Positions 19,019 through 28,584 of a stretch of DNA of 64,000 nucleotides are shown piece by piece. The stretch's first letter is position 1. Every line of letters begins with the position of its first letter. This DNA is from Liquorilactobacillus mali KCTC 3596 = DSM 20444 (GTDB lineage Bacteria; Bacillota; Bacilli; Lactobacillales; Lactobacillaceae). The notes beneath the pieces are model-generated. The model was not told the DNA's origin. It saw nothing but the letters and a program-made list of their open reading frames with translations, and did no database searches. The translations under genes were made by a program, and so were the position numbers. Location of the stretch: the NCBI RefSeq assembly GCF_000260415.1, contig NZ_BACP01000026.1, forward strand, positions 124,001 to 188,000. Reading direction: 5' to 3'.

Positions 19019-20707
19019 TTATTTTTTTTTCGAAAAATGCCTGTGCTGATTGATCTCCATGATTACTGGCAAAATGACAGGATGCCTTTTTGTATGTTCA
19101 TACAAAAAACGATTAAGTTGGTCTCGAACATCTTGTTTTAGATGCCCCCAGTCAAATTCTTTGTTATCCAAATTTTTTTGCACAGCCTCAGTTACGATAG
19201 TAGCACTCTCTGAAATCAAATCACGACTTGTTTTAACATAAACAAAACCCCGCGACGTAATCTGTGGACTGTCAACAATTTTTTTCTTTCTCCTGTCAAT
19301 TGTCACCACAGCAATGAAGACACCATCTTCCGAAAGAATCTTGCGATCACGCAAAACAATATTTCCTATGTCGCCAACGCCGCTTCCATCAATCAAAGTG
19401 TTACCAACCTCAACTGAACTAGCTAACAACAACTTATCATGGTCATATTCAATAACATCACCTTTAGACGTAATGAAAATATTATCCTTTGAAATACCAA
19501 TTTCTTGAGCACATCTACTGTTAGCAGCCAATAGACGATATTCGCCTTGAACAGGAATAACATACTTCGGCTTAAGCAGATTCATCATCAACTGCAAATC
19601 ATTGCGGCTTGCGTGGCCAGATGAATTTAACTCATCTGAAATGGCTTTAACATCCGCTCCTGCGCGATAAATCATATCTCTAGTTTTGGCAACTGCCGTT
19701 TCCATAGCATGTGAAGGTGTCGTTGTGATGAAAACTAAATCTCCCTCTTTCAGCGAAATATTTTTATGTTTCCCTAAAGCCATTTTCTGCAGTGATTTCA
19801 AAGGTTCACCAGAACGACCAGTCTCAAGAATCACAAGATTTTCATCTGGAATTTTGTCAATATCAGAAAGTGGAACTAACAATTCGTCATTTGGAAGATG
19901 CAGCTTTTCTAATCTCAAAGCAGTATTAATTATCTCTTCGGCATCATGACCGGTCAAAATAATTTTGCGATCATTTTGTGCGGCTGCATCAAAGACTTGC
20001 TGCACACGCATTATGTTGGATGCAACACAAGCGACTACAATTCTGCCTTTACGATATTCAAAATTTTCACTAATAAATTCAAAAATTTCGTATTCTGCAA
20101 CTGGTGCATTTGGATTTTCAGCATTTGCAGAGTCGCTTAATAGTGCTAAAACCCCACTTTTCCCAATTTCAGCAAGCCTTCCAAAATCCGTACGATATCC
20201 ATTTGTTGCAGTTTGATCAAATTTAAAATCACCAGTATATACAATGCTTCCCTTTTCTGTTTTTACAACTACTCCACAAGATTCTGGAATAGAATGTGTA
20301 GTCTTAAAAAAAGAAACTGTTGCGTTTTCAAAATCGATTTCAGTCTGATCATTAATAATATGGAAATCATCAAATTTCTTTGTCTTTTCTTCGTCATGTA
20401 CCGTAATTTTTGCTAATTCAATCGTCAGTTCGGTTCCAAAAACTGGTACATTAAATTCACTCAAAAAATATGGTAAAGCTCCAATTGCATCAGCATGTCC
20501 GTGTGTCAAAAACACACCGACAATTTTATTTGCATTCTCTCTTAGGAAGCTAAAGTCTGGAATAACCGTATCAATTCCTAATAATCCATTTTCAGGATAC
20601 TTCAGTCCACAGTCTAAAATAAATATCTCATCATTCACCTCAACAGCGTACATGTTTTTTGCATTCTCACGTACACCGCCAAGCGGAATGATTTTTATAT
20701 CACTCAT
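19019..20707 (-). CDS. rnjB: ribonuclease J2
   Basis: Metallo-beta-lactamase/beta-CASP ribonuclease subunit that pairs with RNase J1 in mRNA decay. The domain order matches RNase J: beta-lactamase core, beta-CASP insert, core again, C-terminal domain (562 aa). Active-site positions differ from J1 (42743-44419): THGHADAIGALP has Ala where J1 has the second His of HGHEDH, the late motif reads PVQGEYR instead of PVHGEYR, and NSSGHASRND replaces [10 protein letters not shown]. This divergence identifies it as J2 and suggests weak intrinsic activity. Last gene of asd-dapA-rnjB, 15 bases after dapA, the same arrangement as in Bacillus. Confidence 0.93.
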   Translation of the reverse strand: MSDIKIIPLGGVRENAKNMYAVEVNDEIFILDCGLKYPENGLLGIDTVIPDFSFLRENANKIVGVFLTHGHADAIGALPYFLSEFNVPVFGTELTIELAKITVHDEEKTKKFDDFHIINDQTEIDFENATVSFFKTTHSIPESCGVVVKTEKGSIVYTGDFKFDQTATNGYRTDFGRLAEIGKSGVLALLSDSANAENPNAPVAEYEIFEFISENFEYRKGRIVVACVASNIMRVQQVFDAAAQNDRKIILTGHDAEEIINTALRLEKLHLPNDELLVPLSDIDKIPDENLVILETGRSGEPLKSLQKMALGKHKNISLKEGDLVFITTTPSHAMETAVAKTRDMIYRAGADVKAISDELNSSGHASRNDLQLMMNLLKPKYVIPVQGEYRLLAANSRCAQEIGISKDNIFITSKGDVIEYDHDKLLLASSVEVGNTLIDGSGVGDIGNIVLRDRKILSEDGVFIAVVTIDRRKKKIVDSPQITSRGFVYVKTSRDLISESATIVTEAVQKNLDNKEFDWGHLKQDVRDQLNRFLYEHTKRHPVILPVIMEINQHRHFSKKK

Positions 20708-20722
20708 GCTTTCACCTCTCTT

Positions 20723-21595
20723 TTAAATATTTAGTGTCTTTACTAATTGTTTAACTCGATCCTCAGGTAGTTCTAAAATTGGGAGTCTGCAGCCTCCTAC
20801 TTCAATTCCCTCATAATTGAGGACTGCCTTTACAGGGCTTGGAGATGGTGCACTAAAAACAGCCGCTATCTTGGGAGTTAATTCCCTCATTATTGAACCA
20901 GCCGCCTTATATTTACCTTGTTCAACTAAGGTGTACATCTCTTCAATTTTATTACCGAAGATATGAGCCGCAACGGAAATCACACCTTTAGCACCAACAG
21001 TTTTAGCTGCTAATGCATCTGCATCCTCGCCTGTATACGTCAAAAAATCATCAGGTGTTTCAGCCACAATTCGGCTTAAATTAACGTTTCCGGTGCAGTC
21101 CTTAATACCAATAATATTTTCATTTTTTGCCAAGGTCGCAATCGTTGGTACTTCCATAGTAACGCCTGTTCTGCCAGGAATATTATAGATGATTATTGGT
21201 AATGGACTTGCTTTAGCGACCGCTGTAAAGTGAGCAATCATCCCTCTTTGATCAGGTTTATTGTAATAAGGTACGACAACTAACACGGCATCGACACCTT
21301 TAATCTTCGCAACTTCATTGGTAAAGTCTATCGTCTGCGCAGTACTGTTGGACCCTGTTCCAGCAATTATCGGAACCCTTCCCTTAACAAACTCTACAGT
21401 TTTTTTAATCAATTCAATTTTCTCAGCTCTAGTCAATGTGGGCGCCTCACCAGTTGTTCCTGAAACAAGAATGCCCTTTGTCCCTGAATTCAACAGATGA
21501 TTAATCAACTTTTCAAGTCGTTCATAACTCACCTGTCCACCTTCATCGAAAGGTGTAACCATTGCTGTAATAATTTCAGCATTATCAAATTTCAT
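20723..21595 (-). CDS. dapA: 4-hydroxy-tetrahydrodipicolinate synthase
   Basis: Condenses aspartate semialdehyde with pyruvate, the first committed step to diaminopimelate and lysine. TIM-barrel lyase of 290 aa. GTTGEAPTLT binds the keto acid, IIIYNIPGRTG holds the catalytic Tyr and the Arg of the entry site, and IIGIKDCTGN the Schiff-base Lys. It starts 15 bases after asd, which makes its substrate, so the two are co-expressed. dapF lies at 53938-54915. Confidence 0.97.
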   Translation of the reverse strand: MKFDNAEIITAMVTPFDEGGQVSYERLEKLINHLLNSGTKGILVSGTTGEAPTLTRAEKIELIKKTVEFVKGRVPIIAGTGSNSTAQTIDFTNEVAKIKGVDAVLVVVPYYNKPDQRGMIAHFTAVAKASPLPIIIYNIPGRTGVTMEVPTIATLAKNENIIGIKDCTGNVNLSRIVAETPDDFLTYTGEDADALAAKTVGAKGVISVAAHIFGNKIEEMYTLVEQGKYKAAGSIMRELTPKIAAVFSAPSPSPVKAVLNYEGIEVGGCRLPILELPEDRVKQLVKTLNI

Positions 21596-21610
21596 TATTT
21601 CAACCCCTAC

Positions 21611-22660
21611 CTAGTCTGGAACTCTCATCAAATTAAGTGCATGGAGTCTTTCTGCTATTTGCACAGAATTCCATGCAGCTCCCTTTAATAAATTATCAGA
21701 AACACAGTACAAATGGAAAGAATTAGCTTGTTCTTTATCAGCCCTGATTCTTCCAACAAATGTATCCTTTTTCCCTTCTGCATTAACAGCTTGTGGATAA
21801 ATTTGATTTTTTGGATCATCTTGGAGTACAACTCCTGGTGCAGTCTTTAAAATGGATTGCAATTTTGCTACATCAGCTCCATCTTTTTCCAATTCAAACC
21901 ATACTGCTTCCGAATGAGCAACAGCAACTGGTACACGTACACAAGTTGCTGTAACTTGTAAGTCTTGATCCGCCATAATCTTCTTTGTCTCATGAATCAT
22001 CTTCCATTCTTCGTGAGAATAGCCGTCATCTTCAAAAACATCAATCTGTGCAAGAGGATTGAAGGCAATCTGATAATGTTTCTTATCGCCTGACACTGGT
22101 AGCACCTGTGGTTCATATTCTTCACCATTAAGAATTGCTTGCGTCTCGTCATGCAGCTCTTGAATTGCACGATTGCCTGCTCCAGAAACAGCTTGCATAG
22201 TTGTAACAATCACTTTTTTAAGCCCGTAAACCTCACGTAATGGTTCCAAAGCTACTACCATCTGAATTGTAGAACAATTAGGATTTGCAATCAATCCTTT
22301 GTGCTTGTAAAGAGCATCCTCATTGACTTCTGGCACAACCAATGGAACTCCCTCTTCCATCCGAAAAGCACTTGTATTATCAACAACCACTGCCCCACGT
22401 TTTACAGCTTCAGGAGCAAATTTTTTTGATACTCCACCACCAGCGGAAAAGAGTGCTAAATTTATGTTATTAAAGGAATCTGGAACAAGTTCCTCGACAA
22501 CTACATCCGCACCCTTGAATTTTAAAACTTTCCCTGCTGATCGTTTTGAAGCTAGGTATTTAACGCTAGCAATTGGTAACTTTGATTCTTCCAGCATTTG
22601 AATCATTCGAGTGCCCACAGCACCTGTTGCACCCACAACAGCAACATTATATCCGTCCAT
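21611..22660 (-). CDS. asd: aspartate-semialdehyde dehydrogenase
   Basis: NADPH-dependent reduction of aspartyl phosphate to aspartate semialdehyde, the branch point to DAP/lysine and threonine/methionine. N-terminal [10 protein letters not shown] binds NADP, and [10 protein letters not shown] holds the catalytic Cys (~residue 129). The catalytic-base segment lies near GRIRADK, and the C-terminal [17 protein letters not shown] is typical. 349 aa. First gene of asd-dapA-rnjB. A TATAAT sits about 50 bases upstream, but its -35 is poor. The leader is too short for a lysine riboswitch. Confidence 0.97.
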   Translation of the reverse strand: MDGYNVAVVGATGAVGTRMIQMLEESKLPIASVKYLASKRSAGKVLKFKGADVVVEELVPDSFNNINLALFSAGGGVSKKFAPEAVKRGAVVVDNTSAFRMEEGVPLVVPEVNEDALYKHKGLIANPNCSTIQMVVALEPLREVYGLKKVIVTTMQAVSGAGNRAIQELHDETQAILNGEEYEPQVLPVSGDKKHYQIAFNPLAQIDVFEDDGYSHEEWKMIHETKKIMADQDLQVTATCVRVPVAVAHSEAVWFELEKDGADVAKLQSILKTAPGVVLQDDPKNQIYPQAVNAEGKKDTFVGRIRADKEQANSFHLYCVSDNLLKGAAWNSVQIAERLHALNLMRVPD

Positions 22661-22809
22661 ATGAAAAACCTTCTTTATTTTCTTATTGAAACATAATTAT
22701 AACATATTTAATGTAATAATTGCGTTTTTATAAAGCATACTTATATTTTATTTTTCATCATTTTATCATTTGATTAATATTTCTTGTTAATATTTTTGCA
22801 TTTTTTTAT

Positions 22810-22868
22810 ACAAAAAAAGAAAGTTTCCAAAAATCTCTACAAAAAAGACAAAGGAAACCCTCTTTAGA
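22810..22868 (-). terminator. terminator of rpsO
   Basis: Minus strand AAGAGGGTTTCC and GGAAACTTTCTT pair around a loop of roughly 28 bases, followed by TTTTTT. Confidence 0.65.
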
Positions 22869-22897
22869 ATAAGAACTGAATTCTTATTATCTGTAAA

Positions 22898-23167
22898 TTA
22901 ACGACGTAAGCCTAAGCTCTTGATCAATTCACGGTAACGTTGAACATCATTTGCACGCAAGTATGCCAACAAATTACGACGATGACCGATTTTCTTCATC
23001 AACCCACGTTGTGATGCGTAATCTTTTTTATGTGAACGAATATGATCGTTAAGTTCATTGATATCAAATGTTAAAACTGCAATTTGAACTTCTGCAGAAC
23101 CTGTGTCACCTTCGTGACGAGCATATTTTTGCATAATCTCTGTTTTCTTTTCTTTTGAGATTGCCAT
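22898..23167 (-). CDS. rpsO: 30S ribosomal protein S15
   Basis: Primary 16S rRNA-binding protein of 89 aa. The classic run is present: [18 protein letters not shown], the [18 protein letters not shown] helix and [11 protein letters not shown]. Ribosome site AAGGTGGGG precedes ATG 23167. It has a strong promoter and a ~100-nt structured leader, consistent with autoregulation by S15 as known in other bacteria. Confidence 0.98.
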   Translation of the reverse strand: MAISKEKKTEIMQKYARHEGDTGSAEVQIAVLTFDINELNDHIRSHKKDYASQRGLMKKIGHRRNLLAYLRANDVQRYRELIKSLGLRR

Positions 23168-23174
23168 GTTGTTT

Positions 23175-23268
23175 CCCCACCTTCCATAATTTAAGATACC
23201 ACTATCCCGGAATAGCGTTGGTGAGCATCGCCACTCTGAGTCTAGGGTCTGTGCTAAGCACTAGTAGA
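23175..23268 (-). promoter_or_regulatory. structured leader of rpsO, possible S15 autoregulatory element
   Basis: On the minus strand the leader shows three potential stems: GTGC-TTA-GCAC, GTGGCGATGCTCAC and CTATTCCGGGATAG. S15 represses its own mRNA through leader structures in several phyla; the role here is inferred from position and fold potential. Confidence 0.45.
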
Positions 23269-23269
23269 C

Positions 23270-23298
23270 AGTATACACACTTTAAGAATCAATTTCAA
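23270..23298 (-). promoter_or_regulatory. sigma-A promoter of rpsO
   Basis: Minus strand TTGAAA, 17-nt spacer, TATACT. Confidence 0.75.
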
Positions 23299-23356
23299 CC
23301 ATAAAATCTATAAAATTAAGTCAAGGAAATTTGCTTGACACTTTTTAACTTTTTTA

Positions 23357-23385
23357 TTGCAATGTGACCGAAGCTCTTGTATAAT
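23357..23385 (+). promoter_or_regulatory. sigma-A promoter of rpsT
   Basis: TTGCAA, 17-nt spacer, TATAAT; the -35 box lies ~60 bases from the divergent rpsO promoter. Confidence 0.8.
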
Positions 23386-23446
23386 AGACTATGTTGAATA
23401 TTTTATGATACCGGTATGGAATCATGTTAAGTTGGAGGTGAAATTT

Positions 23447-23701
23447 TTGCCAATTATCAAATCAGCTATTAAACGTGTAGTTACTAATGAAAAAGCTAGT
23501 GCCCGTAATTCTTCTCAATTGAGTTCAATGCGTACTGCTGTTAAGAAGTTCGAAAGTTCTAAGACAGCAGGTGCCGAAAATGTGGAAGATTTATATAAGG
23601 CAGCTGTTAAGGCTGTTGACCAAGCTAAATCAAAAGGTTTAATTAAAGCAAATAAAGCTGCTCGTGACAAGTCACGTCTTGCAGCTCGTTTAGCAAAATA
23701 A
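23447..23701 (+). CDS. rpsT: 30S ribosomal protein S20
   Basis: 16S rRNA-binding protein, all helical and very basic. 84 aa beginning [10 protein letters not shown], with [20 protein letters not shown] and [16 protein letters not shown] at the end. The start is TTG 23447: GGAGGTG lies 6 bases upstream and codons before it are not S20-like. A UUG start is also used by E. coli rpsT, where it matters for regulation. Its last ~59 bases overlap the antisense end of holA. Confidence 0.97.
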   Translation: MPIIKSAIKRVVTNEKASARNSSQLSSMRTAVKKFESSKTAGAENVEDLYKAAVKAVDQAKSKGLIKANKAARDKSRLAARLAK

Positions 23702-24764
23702 TAAAAAAGCGCTCTTCGAAATGAAGATGCGTTTTTTTATTATTTTTTTCTGAAAAGTATCCTAACATAAATAATTGAAACAGTTTTCCCGCATCTCTTT
23801 GCGAGGACTTCATCTGTTCTTCTAATTTTACTAATCCTGCATATTTCTCACTCAATGCTTTTCTTGAATATTTCCTGCTATTTTGTAAGGCCAATTTAAC
23901 CCTGTATGGGTGTACCTTCAGTGCACTTGCAATATTTCCCTGTGCATAGCCATGCTGTTGCAATATTTGAACCTGTAATAGTAACCTAACCTGACCAATT
24001 AAAATCGCATTGATTTTTAATGGTTCCTCATGTTGCTCAATTAGGTCATTATACATTTCAATTGCAACCGCTATTTTATTACTTAATACCAACTTACCTA
24101 GGTCAAAAATATTTTGCTCTAACGTTCGTGCGACCATTCTATCTATCATTTCTTCATTAATAACTTTTGTTTTATAGGCCAGTAAAAAAAGCTTAGGAAG
24201 TTCATTCATAATTAATGATAACTTTCCCTCAGTTCTTATCTGCAATAACTCATATGCTTTTGCTTCAATCGTATACCCATTCCGACTAATAGTTTTTTTG
24301 ACTTCCTGCAAGGTATCATTTTCGGAAGCATACCCGCTTTCGACCAAAGTTGCATTTTTTAATAACTGTTTTGTTATCTTTTTGCGCTCATCGAGCTTTT
24401 CATAAGGAGCGACAAATAACAAAATTGTCCGCGGTTCAGGATTTTTTATATAATTTACCAATTCATCCACATTTTGATCTAACTTTGTTTTTTTACTCTC
24501 AGCAGTCAAAAAAAGAGGACGCTTGATAATTATTAATTTTCTTTCACCGAAAAAAGGAGCAGAAAGCGCATCGCCTAAAACATCTGTAAGTAAATTAACC
24601 TCCATATCATATTGACTAATATTCATAGCTCTTTCCTCTTCAGGGATACATTCTATAAATGCCTTGACAACTTTTTCCTGAATGTATTCCTCTTTTCCAA
24701 GAATTAAATAAATATTGTCAAAATGTTTTTTTTCTATCCTTGTAAACAGTTCGCTAACCATCAT
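23643..24764 (-). CDS. holA: DNA polymerase III subunit delta
   Basis: Clamp-loader subunit that opens the sliding clamp. N-terminal [18 protein letters not shown] and [13 protein letters not shown] are typical. The C-terminal collar domain has [31 protein letters not shown] and [11 protein letters not shown]. Family proteins end around the FQLFMLGYF segment (residue ~338); here some 33 further residues are read antisense through the rpsT terminator into rpsT. The first ATG overlaps the comEC stop (ATGA). Last gene of the comE operon, as in Bacillus. Confidence 0.93.
   Translation of the reverse strand: MMVSELFTRIEKKHFDNIYLILGKEEYIQEKVVKAFIECIPEEERAMNISQYDMEVNLLTDVLGDALSAPFFGERKLIIIKRPLFLTAESKKTKLDQNVDELVNYIKNPEPRTILLFVAPYEKLDERKKITKQLLKNATLVESGYASENDTLQEVKKTISRNGYTIEAKAYELLQIRTEGKLSLIMNELPKLFLLAYKTKVINEEMIDRMVARTLEQNIFDLGKLVLSNKIAVAIEMYNDLIEQHEEPLKINAILIGQVRLLLQVQILQQHGYAQGNIASALKVHPYRVKLALQNSRKYSRKALSEKYAGLVKLEEQMKSSQRDAGKLFQLFMLGYFSEKNNKKTHLHFEERFFIILLNELQDVTCHEQLYLL
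23706..23740 (+). terminator. terminator of rpsT
   Basis: CGCTCTTC, loop GAAAT, GAAGATGCG (one bulge), then TTTTTTT. The holA frame runs through it on the other strand. Confidence 0.85.
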
Positions 24765-26977
24765 CTTATTTCACCATTTCCCTTTAAAAAAGTTTCAATC
24801 ATTGCCCTACGCTGTCCCTGGGGTACTATCTTAACCATACCAACACTCGCGGTATTAACATATGGTACATTAAATTCATTTAAAGTTTTTATAGTTTCTG
24901 AATTAGGGTGTCCATATCGATTATTACGCCCAGCAGAAATTATCGCAAATTTTGGTTTTAATTTATCTACATATTCCTTAGACGTAGATGTTTTACTACC
25001 ATGGTGTCCAGTTTTTAGTATATCAGCTTGTGTTGTTTTAAAGAGATTAATTATTTCTTTTTCACCAGCTTGGGCTAAGTCCCCACTTATAATAAATGTA
25101 GTATTTCTTAATTTGAAATTCAAAGTTATTGAATCTTCATTTGTTCCTTCGCCTCTGATAAAAGGATGAAGAATTTTAAAAATTCCAATCTTACCAGATT
25201 TAGCAGTGGAAATTGGGTATATTTTATTTGTGTCAACAGTAGAATCCGCCAAACGAGTCCGAAATGAATCCAGTACTTCCATTCCATCGGGAACAAACAA
25301 ATGATCAACTTTTATTTTTTGAGTAATTGATGGAAAGTTTCCAACATGATCAGTGTCCTGATGTGTCAAAAAAAGATTATCGATTTTACTAATACCTTTA
25401 CTGAGCAGATAATTGGCAATAATAGTTTCGCCTGTCGTCTTAGATGTCCTCTTTTTCCACTCTTCATTATTAAATGTGACTTTTCCTCCTGTATCCACCA
25501 AAGTGATACATTTGTTAAACCTTTCTCTAATCAATGTACTATCACCTTGACCAATATCGAAATAAATTACCTGATCTTGCAGTGGAAATCTAATCATTAA
25601 TGCACAAAAAATAAATGATGTACCTAGACAAATTAATACCTTCGCCGAATATTTTTTCTGTTCTAAAAGGAACAATAAAATAATCCAAAAAACCACGAAA
25701 AACAATGGTGGTTTGCCGTAATCCCAAGTAAGCGGCCAAGAACCAAACAAAAATAATACCTTAGTAAAAACTATCAGCACTTCATTACATAAAGTTCCAA
25801 GTACAGGAACCACAGCACCAATTACAACCGCTGGCATCACTATCCACTCGAAGAAGGGAACTATCGCGACTGATAGAATGGTAGTCAACCAATTCCATTC
25901 ATAAGTATTCCATAACACAATCGGAATACTATATGCCGTTAATTTTAATCCTAAGCGAATTGGACTAATTTTTCGATTCATGATTAAAACAAAAGTCAGC
26001 AAATAGCTCAATTGGGCACCCATTGCGAATATAATCATAGGACACCAATATAAGTTAATTATTAAAACAAGCAACTCAACGGTGATACCTGAAATTGTTT
26101 TTTTGAAAAATATTTGACTGAACAATATCAGCCAGCTCATCATCACTGAACGTAATAAACTAGCCGAAAGTCCGCCAAGAATCGTATATAGCGGCAGTAT
26201 TACCAATAAAAACCATGAGCAAAATTCGTCTGATAAATATAGTTTAGCAAAAAGCCATCTAAGTACCGAAATAATATAAAAAACATGCATGCCTGAAAGG
26301 CTAAAAAGATATAATAAACCCAATTTGTTGATAATTTCGATTGGATCACCAAAATCCGAATCATAATATCCAAGTAACAATAATTGGCTGTACCCGGCGA
26401 GCGGCTGAGATGTTTGTCCTAAATAATTTAGCAGATATTTACGAAAATTATGAACATGTGCCAAAGCAGCAGATGCCCCACTAAGTTCAGACTGATCATC
26501 CTTTCCTTCATCAAGCTCCGATATATTTACTGTGTTCACTATATTTTTTGTTTTTAAAAATTTTTGATAGTCAAATTGGTTCTCATTAGTTGGTCCATCA
26601 GGTTGCTTAACTGTCCCTGTAAAAGAAAATATAGCGGTTTCCTTATAATCAAGAAACAGTCTTCTTTCATTTTCTGACTTAAAAATATAAAAAGATTGTA
26701 TTTTTTGCTTTCCTTCGATCCAAAAAGCTGAAAATTTAAGCAAATCCCCATTTATTTGTAAATCATCGGGGTAAAGAATCATATGCTGTTCCGTAATCTT
26801 TGTCTCATTAATCACAGAACGTGCGTCCATCTTTCTTTGCCATGCAATAAAAACACATAGTGTAACTGACACAAAAAGGAACCATGCAACAAAAAAAGGT
26901 GTACTCCTAAGAGCAACTATCCTTAGCAAAAGAACTGCTAGAATTGCCAAAGCAATCCAATTAAACGAAAATTTCAA
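24761..26977 (-). CDS. comEC: DNA uptake channel protein ComEC
   Basis: Competence membrane protein thought to form the channel for incoming single-stranded DNA. 738 aa. Two N-terminal membrane helices, an OB-like extracellular segment (~75-160), the multi-helix Competence domain (with YLFSLSGMHVFYI) and a C-terminal metallo-beta-lactamase domain with LTHQDTDHVGNF and KTGHHGSKTS. All motifs appear intact. The start is uncertain: TTG 26977 has no ribosome site, and the frame is open a further ~45 bases with no standard codon. Follows comEB and overlaps holA. Confidence 0.92.
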   Translation of the reverse strand: MKFSFNWIALAILAVLLLRIVALRSTPFFVAWFLFVSVTLCVFIAWQRKMDARSVINETKITEQHMILYPDDLQINGDLLKFSAFWIEGKQKIQSFYIFKSENERRLFLDYKETAIFSFTGTVKQPDGPTNENQFDYQKFLKTKNIVNTVNISELDEGKDDQSELSGASAALAHVHNFRKYLLNYLGQTSQPLAGYSQLLLLGYYDSDFGDPIEIINKLGLLYLFSLSGMHVFYIISVLRWLFAKLYLSDEFCSWFLLVILPLYTILGGLSASLLRSVMMSWLILFSQIFFKKTISGITVELLVLIINLYWCPMIIFAMGAQLSYLLTFVLIMNRKISPIRLGLKLTAYSIPIVLWNTYEWNWLTTILSVAIVPFFEWIVMPAVVIGAVVPVLGTLCNEVLIVFTKVLFLFGSWPLTWDYGKPPLFFVVFWIILLFLLEQKKYSAKVLICLGTSFIFCALMIRFPLQDQVIYFDIGQGDSTLIRERFNKCITLVDTGGKVTFNNEEWKKRTSKTTGETIIANYLLSKGISKIDNLFLTHQDTDHVGNFPSITQKIKVDHLFVPDGMEVLDSFRTRLADSTVDTNKIYPISTAKSGKIGIFKILHPFIRGEGTNEDSITLNFKLRNTTFIISGDLAQAGEKEIINLFKTTQADILKTGHHGSKTSTSKEYVDKLKPKFAIISAGRNNRYGHPNSETIKTLNEFNVPYVNTASVGMVKIVPQGQRRAMIETFLKGNGEIR

Positions 26978-27024
26978 AAAGCAGAGTACAACTGCAGTTA
27001 TTGCAAAAAGAAAAGAATTATTTT

Positions 27025-27522
27025 CTATGAATCAAATTCCTTTATATTCTCAAAAAGGGAATCTGTTGCTACTTTTTGCAAATAGGCTGCATCAAGTTTA
27101 ACTTGCTCAGCTTCAACATTTTTTAATTTCATCAACTTCAGTGCATATGCATCATTGTGATAATTCCTTAAATAATATATTTTTTTTATTCCAGACTGCA
27201 AAAGCATTTTTGTGCACTGCAAACAAGGAAAATCCGTAACGTAAACTTCCGCTCCCTCTGTTGCGACGCCAAATTTTGCACACTGCAATACCGCATTCAT
27301 CTCTGCATGAATCGTTCGCACACAATGGCCATCCACTAGATAGCATCCGTGATCAATGCAGTGTTCATCACCAGAAACGGAGCCATTGTAGCCACCAGCA
27401 ATAACCCGCTTATCACGCACTAGGATTGCTCCAACTGAAAGTCTCTCACAGGTGCTACGCAAAGATAGCAAAACAGCCTGCATCATAAAATACTGATTCC
27501 ATGGGATTCTCTTATTCTTCAT
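27025..27522 (-). CDS. comEB: ComEB, dCMP deaminase family protein
   Basis: Zinc-dependent deaminase of 165 aa. HAEMNAVLQCA gives the zinc His and catalytic Glu, and PCLQCTKML the two zinc Cys; GGYNGSVSGDEHC is the typical dCMP-deaminase loop. It is expected to turn dCMP into dUMP for thymidylate synthesis. Although conserved in the comE operon, ComEB is not needed for transformation in Bacillus. Start ATG 27522 behind AAAGGTGAG. Confidence 0.95.
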   Translation of the reverse strand: MKNKRIPWNQYFMMQAVLLSLRSTCERLSVGAILVRDKRVIAGGYNGSVSGDEHCIDHGCYLVDGHCVRTIHAEMNAVLQCAKFGVATEGAEVYVTDFPCLQCTKMLLQSGIKKIYYLRNYHNDAYALKLMKLKNVEAEQVKLDAAYLQKVATDSLFENIKEFDS

Positions 27523-27593
27523 ACTCTCACCTTTCGCCAATCAATTTAATTTAATAGTATATCAGAATTTATTTTTCAGCAATACTGTTATTA

Positions 27594-28295
27594 TTATTGG
27601 GTCACTTCGAGATACATCTGGAATTTTTCAAACGTCTTATCTCCAACACCTGAGATATCCTTTAATTCATCAAGTTGATTAATTCTTCCATGTTCTGTTC
27701 TGTAAGCAAGAATCTGCTCTGCTTTTTTATCTCCTATTCCTGGAATTGTTTCCAGTTCTTCCTTTGTAACCTGATTAATATCATATTTTTGTGTTTCTGC
27801 TTCACTAGTGGATTGAACAGCATTGGTCGCATTGGTTGTACTAGTCATACTGTCTCCGCTACTTTGTATGGTTGTTGTCAATGAATTAGAAAATTCACCT
27901 TCAAATGGGATGTAAACAACAATTTGATCTTGTAAAATCAGTGCTAGATTTACCTGATTATTATCCGCATTTTCAAGCAAACCACCAGCTTTTTTAACAA
28001 CTTCATTTACACGCGCACCATTCTTTAAAGAATAAACACCCGGATACTTCACCGCACCTTTAATATCCACCGAGATTCCTGCTGTACTCTTTAAATTCGA
28101 GCTAACTGCAGCATTTGAACTAACTGATATTAATGTATCACTACTGCTTGTTGAAAGATTGAATAATTCATTGTCTTGTGATGAATCACCCTTTAAAGTG
28201 TATATGATAAACACACCGCCCAATCCTAAAAAAACCAGAAATACTATAATGCATAATTTTCTATTTTCAAACCATAATTCATAAAGTCTATCCAC
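27594..28295 (-). CDS. comEA: DNA receptor ComEA
   Basis: Membrane-anchored competence protein that binds double-stranded DNA outside the cell. One N-terminal membrane helix (~residues 12-33), a Ser/Thr-rich spacer, an SLBB domain (IDIKGAVKYPGVYSLKNGAR, ~73-125), a second Ser/Thr linker, then a helix-hairpin-helix DNA-binding pair (LETIPGIGDKKAEQILAYR and LKDISGVGDKTFEKF). Start GTG 28295 with GGAGGGAGG upstream. First gene of comEA-comEB-comEC-holA. I see no ComX/SigX box of the streptococcal type upstream. Confidence 0.95.
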   Translation of the reverse strand: MDRLYELWFENRKLCIIVFLVFLGLGGVFIIYTLKGDSSQDNELFNLSTSSSDTLISVSSNAAVSSNLKSTAGISVDIKGAVKYPGVYSLKNGARVNEVVKKAGGLLENADNNQVNLALILQDQIVVYIPFEGEFSNSLTTTIQSSGDSMTSTTNATNAVQSTSEAETQKYDINQVTKEELETIPGIGDKKAEQILAYRTEHGRINQLDELKDISGVGDKTFEKFQMYLEVTQ

Positions 28296-28351
28296 ATGTC
28301 CTCCCTCCATACTATTAACTACGTTAGAAGATTATTTTTGACAAAAAATAA

Positions 28352-28525
28352 TAAAAAAAGAGCCAAGTTAAAAATTAAATTTTAACCTAGCTCCCCTATT
28401 TATTTACATACAAACCTGTTCAAAAACAAAAAATTCCGTCTAATCTCGAATCGCTCATAGCAGAATACTCACTAAATTCGTAATTTTACATTATTACTAA
28501 CATTTTATCGACTTATACCATATTC
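28352..28525 (-). repeat. intergenic element ending in a palindrome (copy A)
   Basis: On the minus strand, ~60 bases after the DUF1304 stop, the element runs AAGTCGATAAAATG, ATTCTGCTATGAGC, TTAGACGGAATTTTTTG and GTAAATAA, then ends in a hairpin (GAGCCAAGTTAAAA/TTTTAACCTAGCTC, 28360-28393) with a T run. It aligns along most of its length with copy B at 37731-37890. Confidence 0.65.
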
Positions 28526-28584
28526 TCTTTTTGATTGTGTAAAAATGTAACTACTGCATAGATTTGATTTCTAAAAAGGTTACC

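Noticed and set aside
22661-22897. Possible lysine riboswitch upstream of asd
   Set aside because: The leader after the TATAAT is only about 50 bases and shows no lysine-riboswitch core; most of this gap is the rpsO terminator.
26978-27022. Upstream extension of comEC using an ATA codon
   Set aside because: The frame is open and hydrophobic and AAGGAA precedes the ATA, but ATA starts are exceptional and the TTG start already gives the expected two N-terminal helices.
28296-28351. Possible competence sigma-factor box upstream of comEA
   Set aside because: No TACGAATA-type motif was found; TTGTCA with a TAGTTA at 17 bases is only a weak ordinary promoter.
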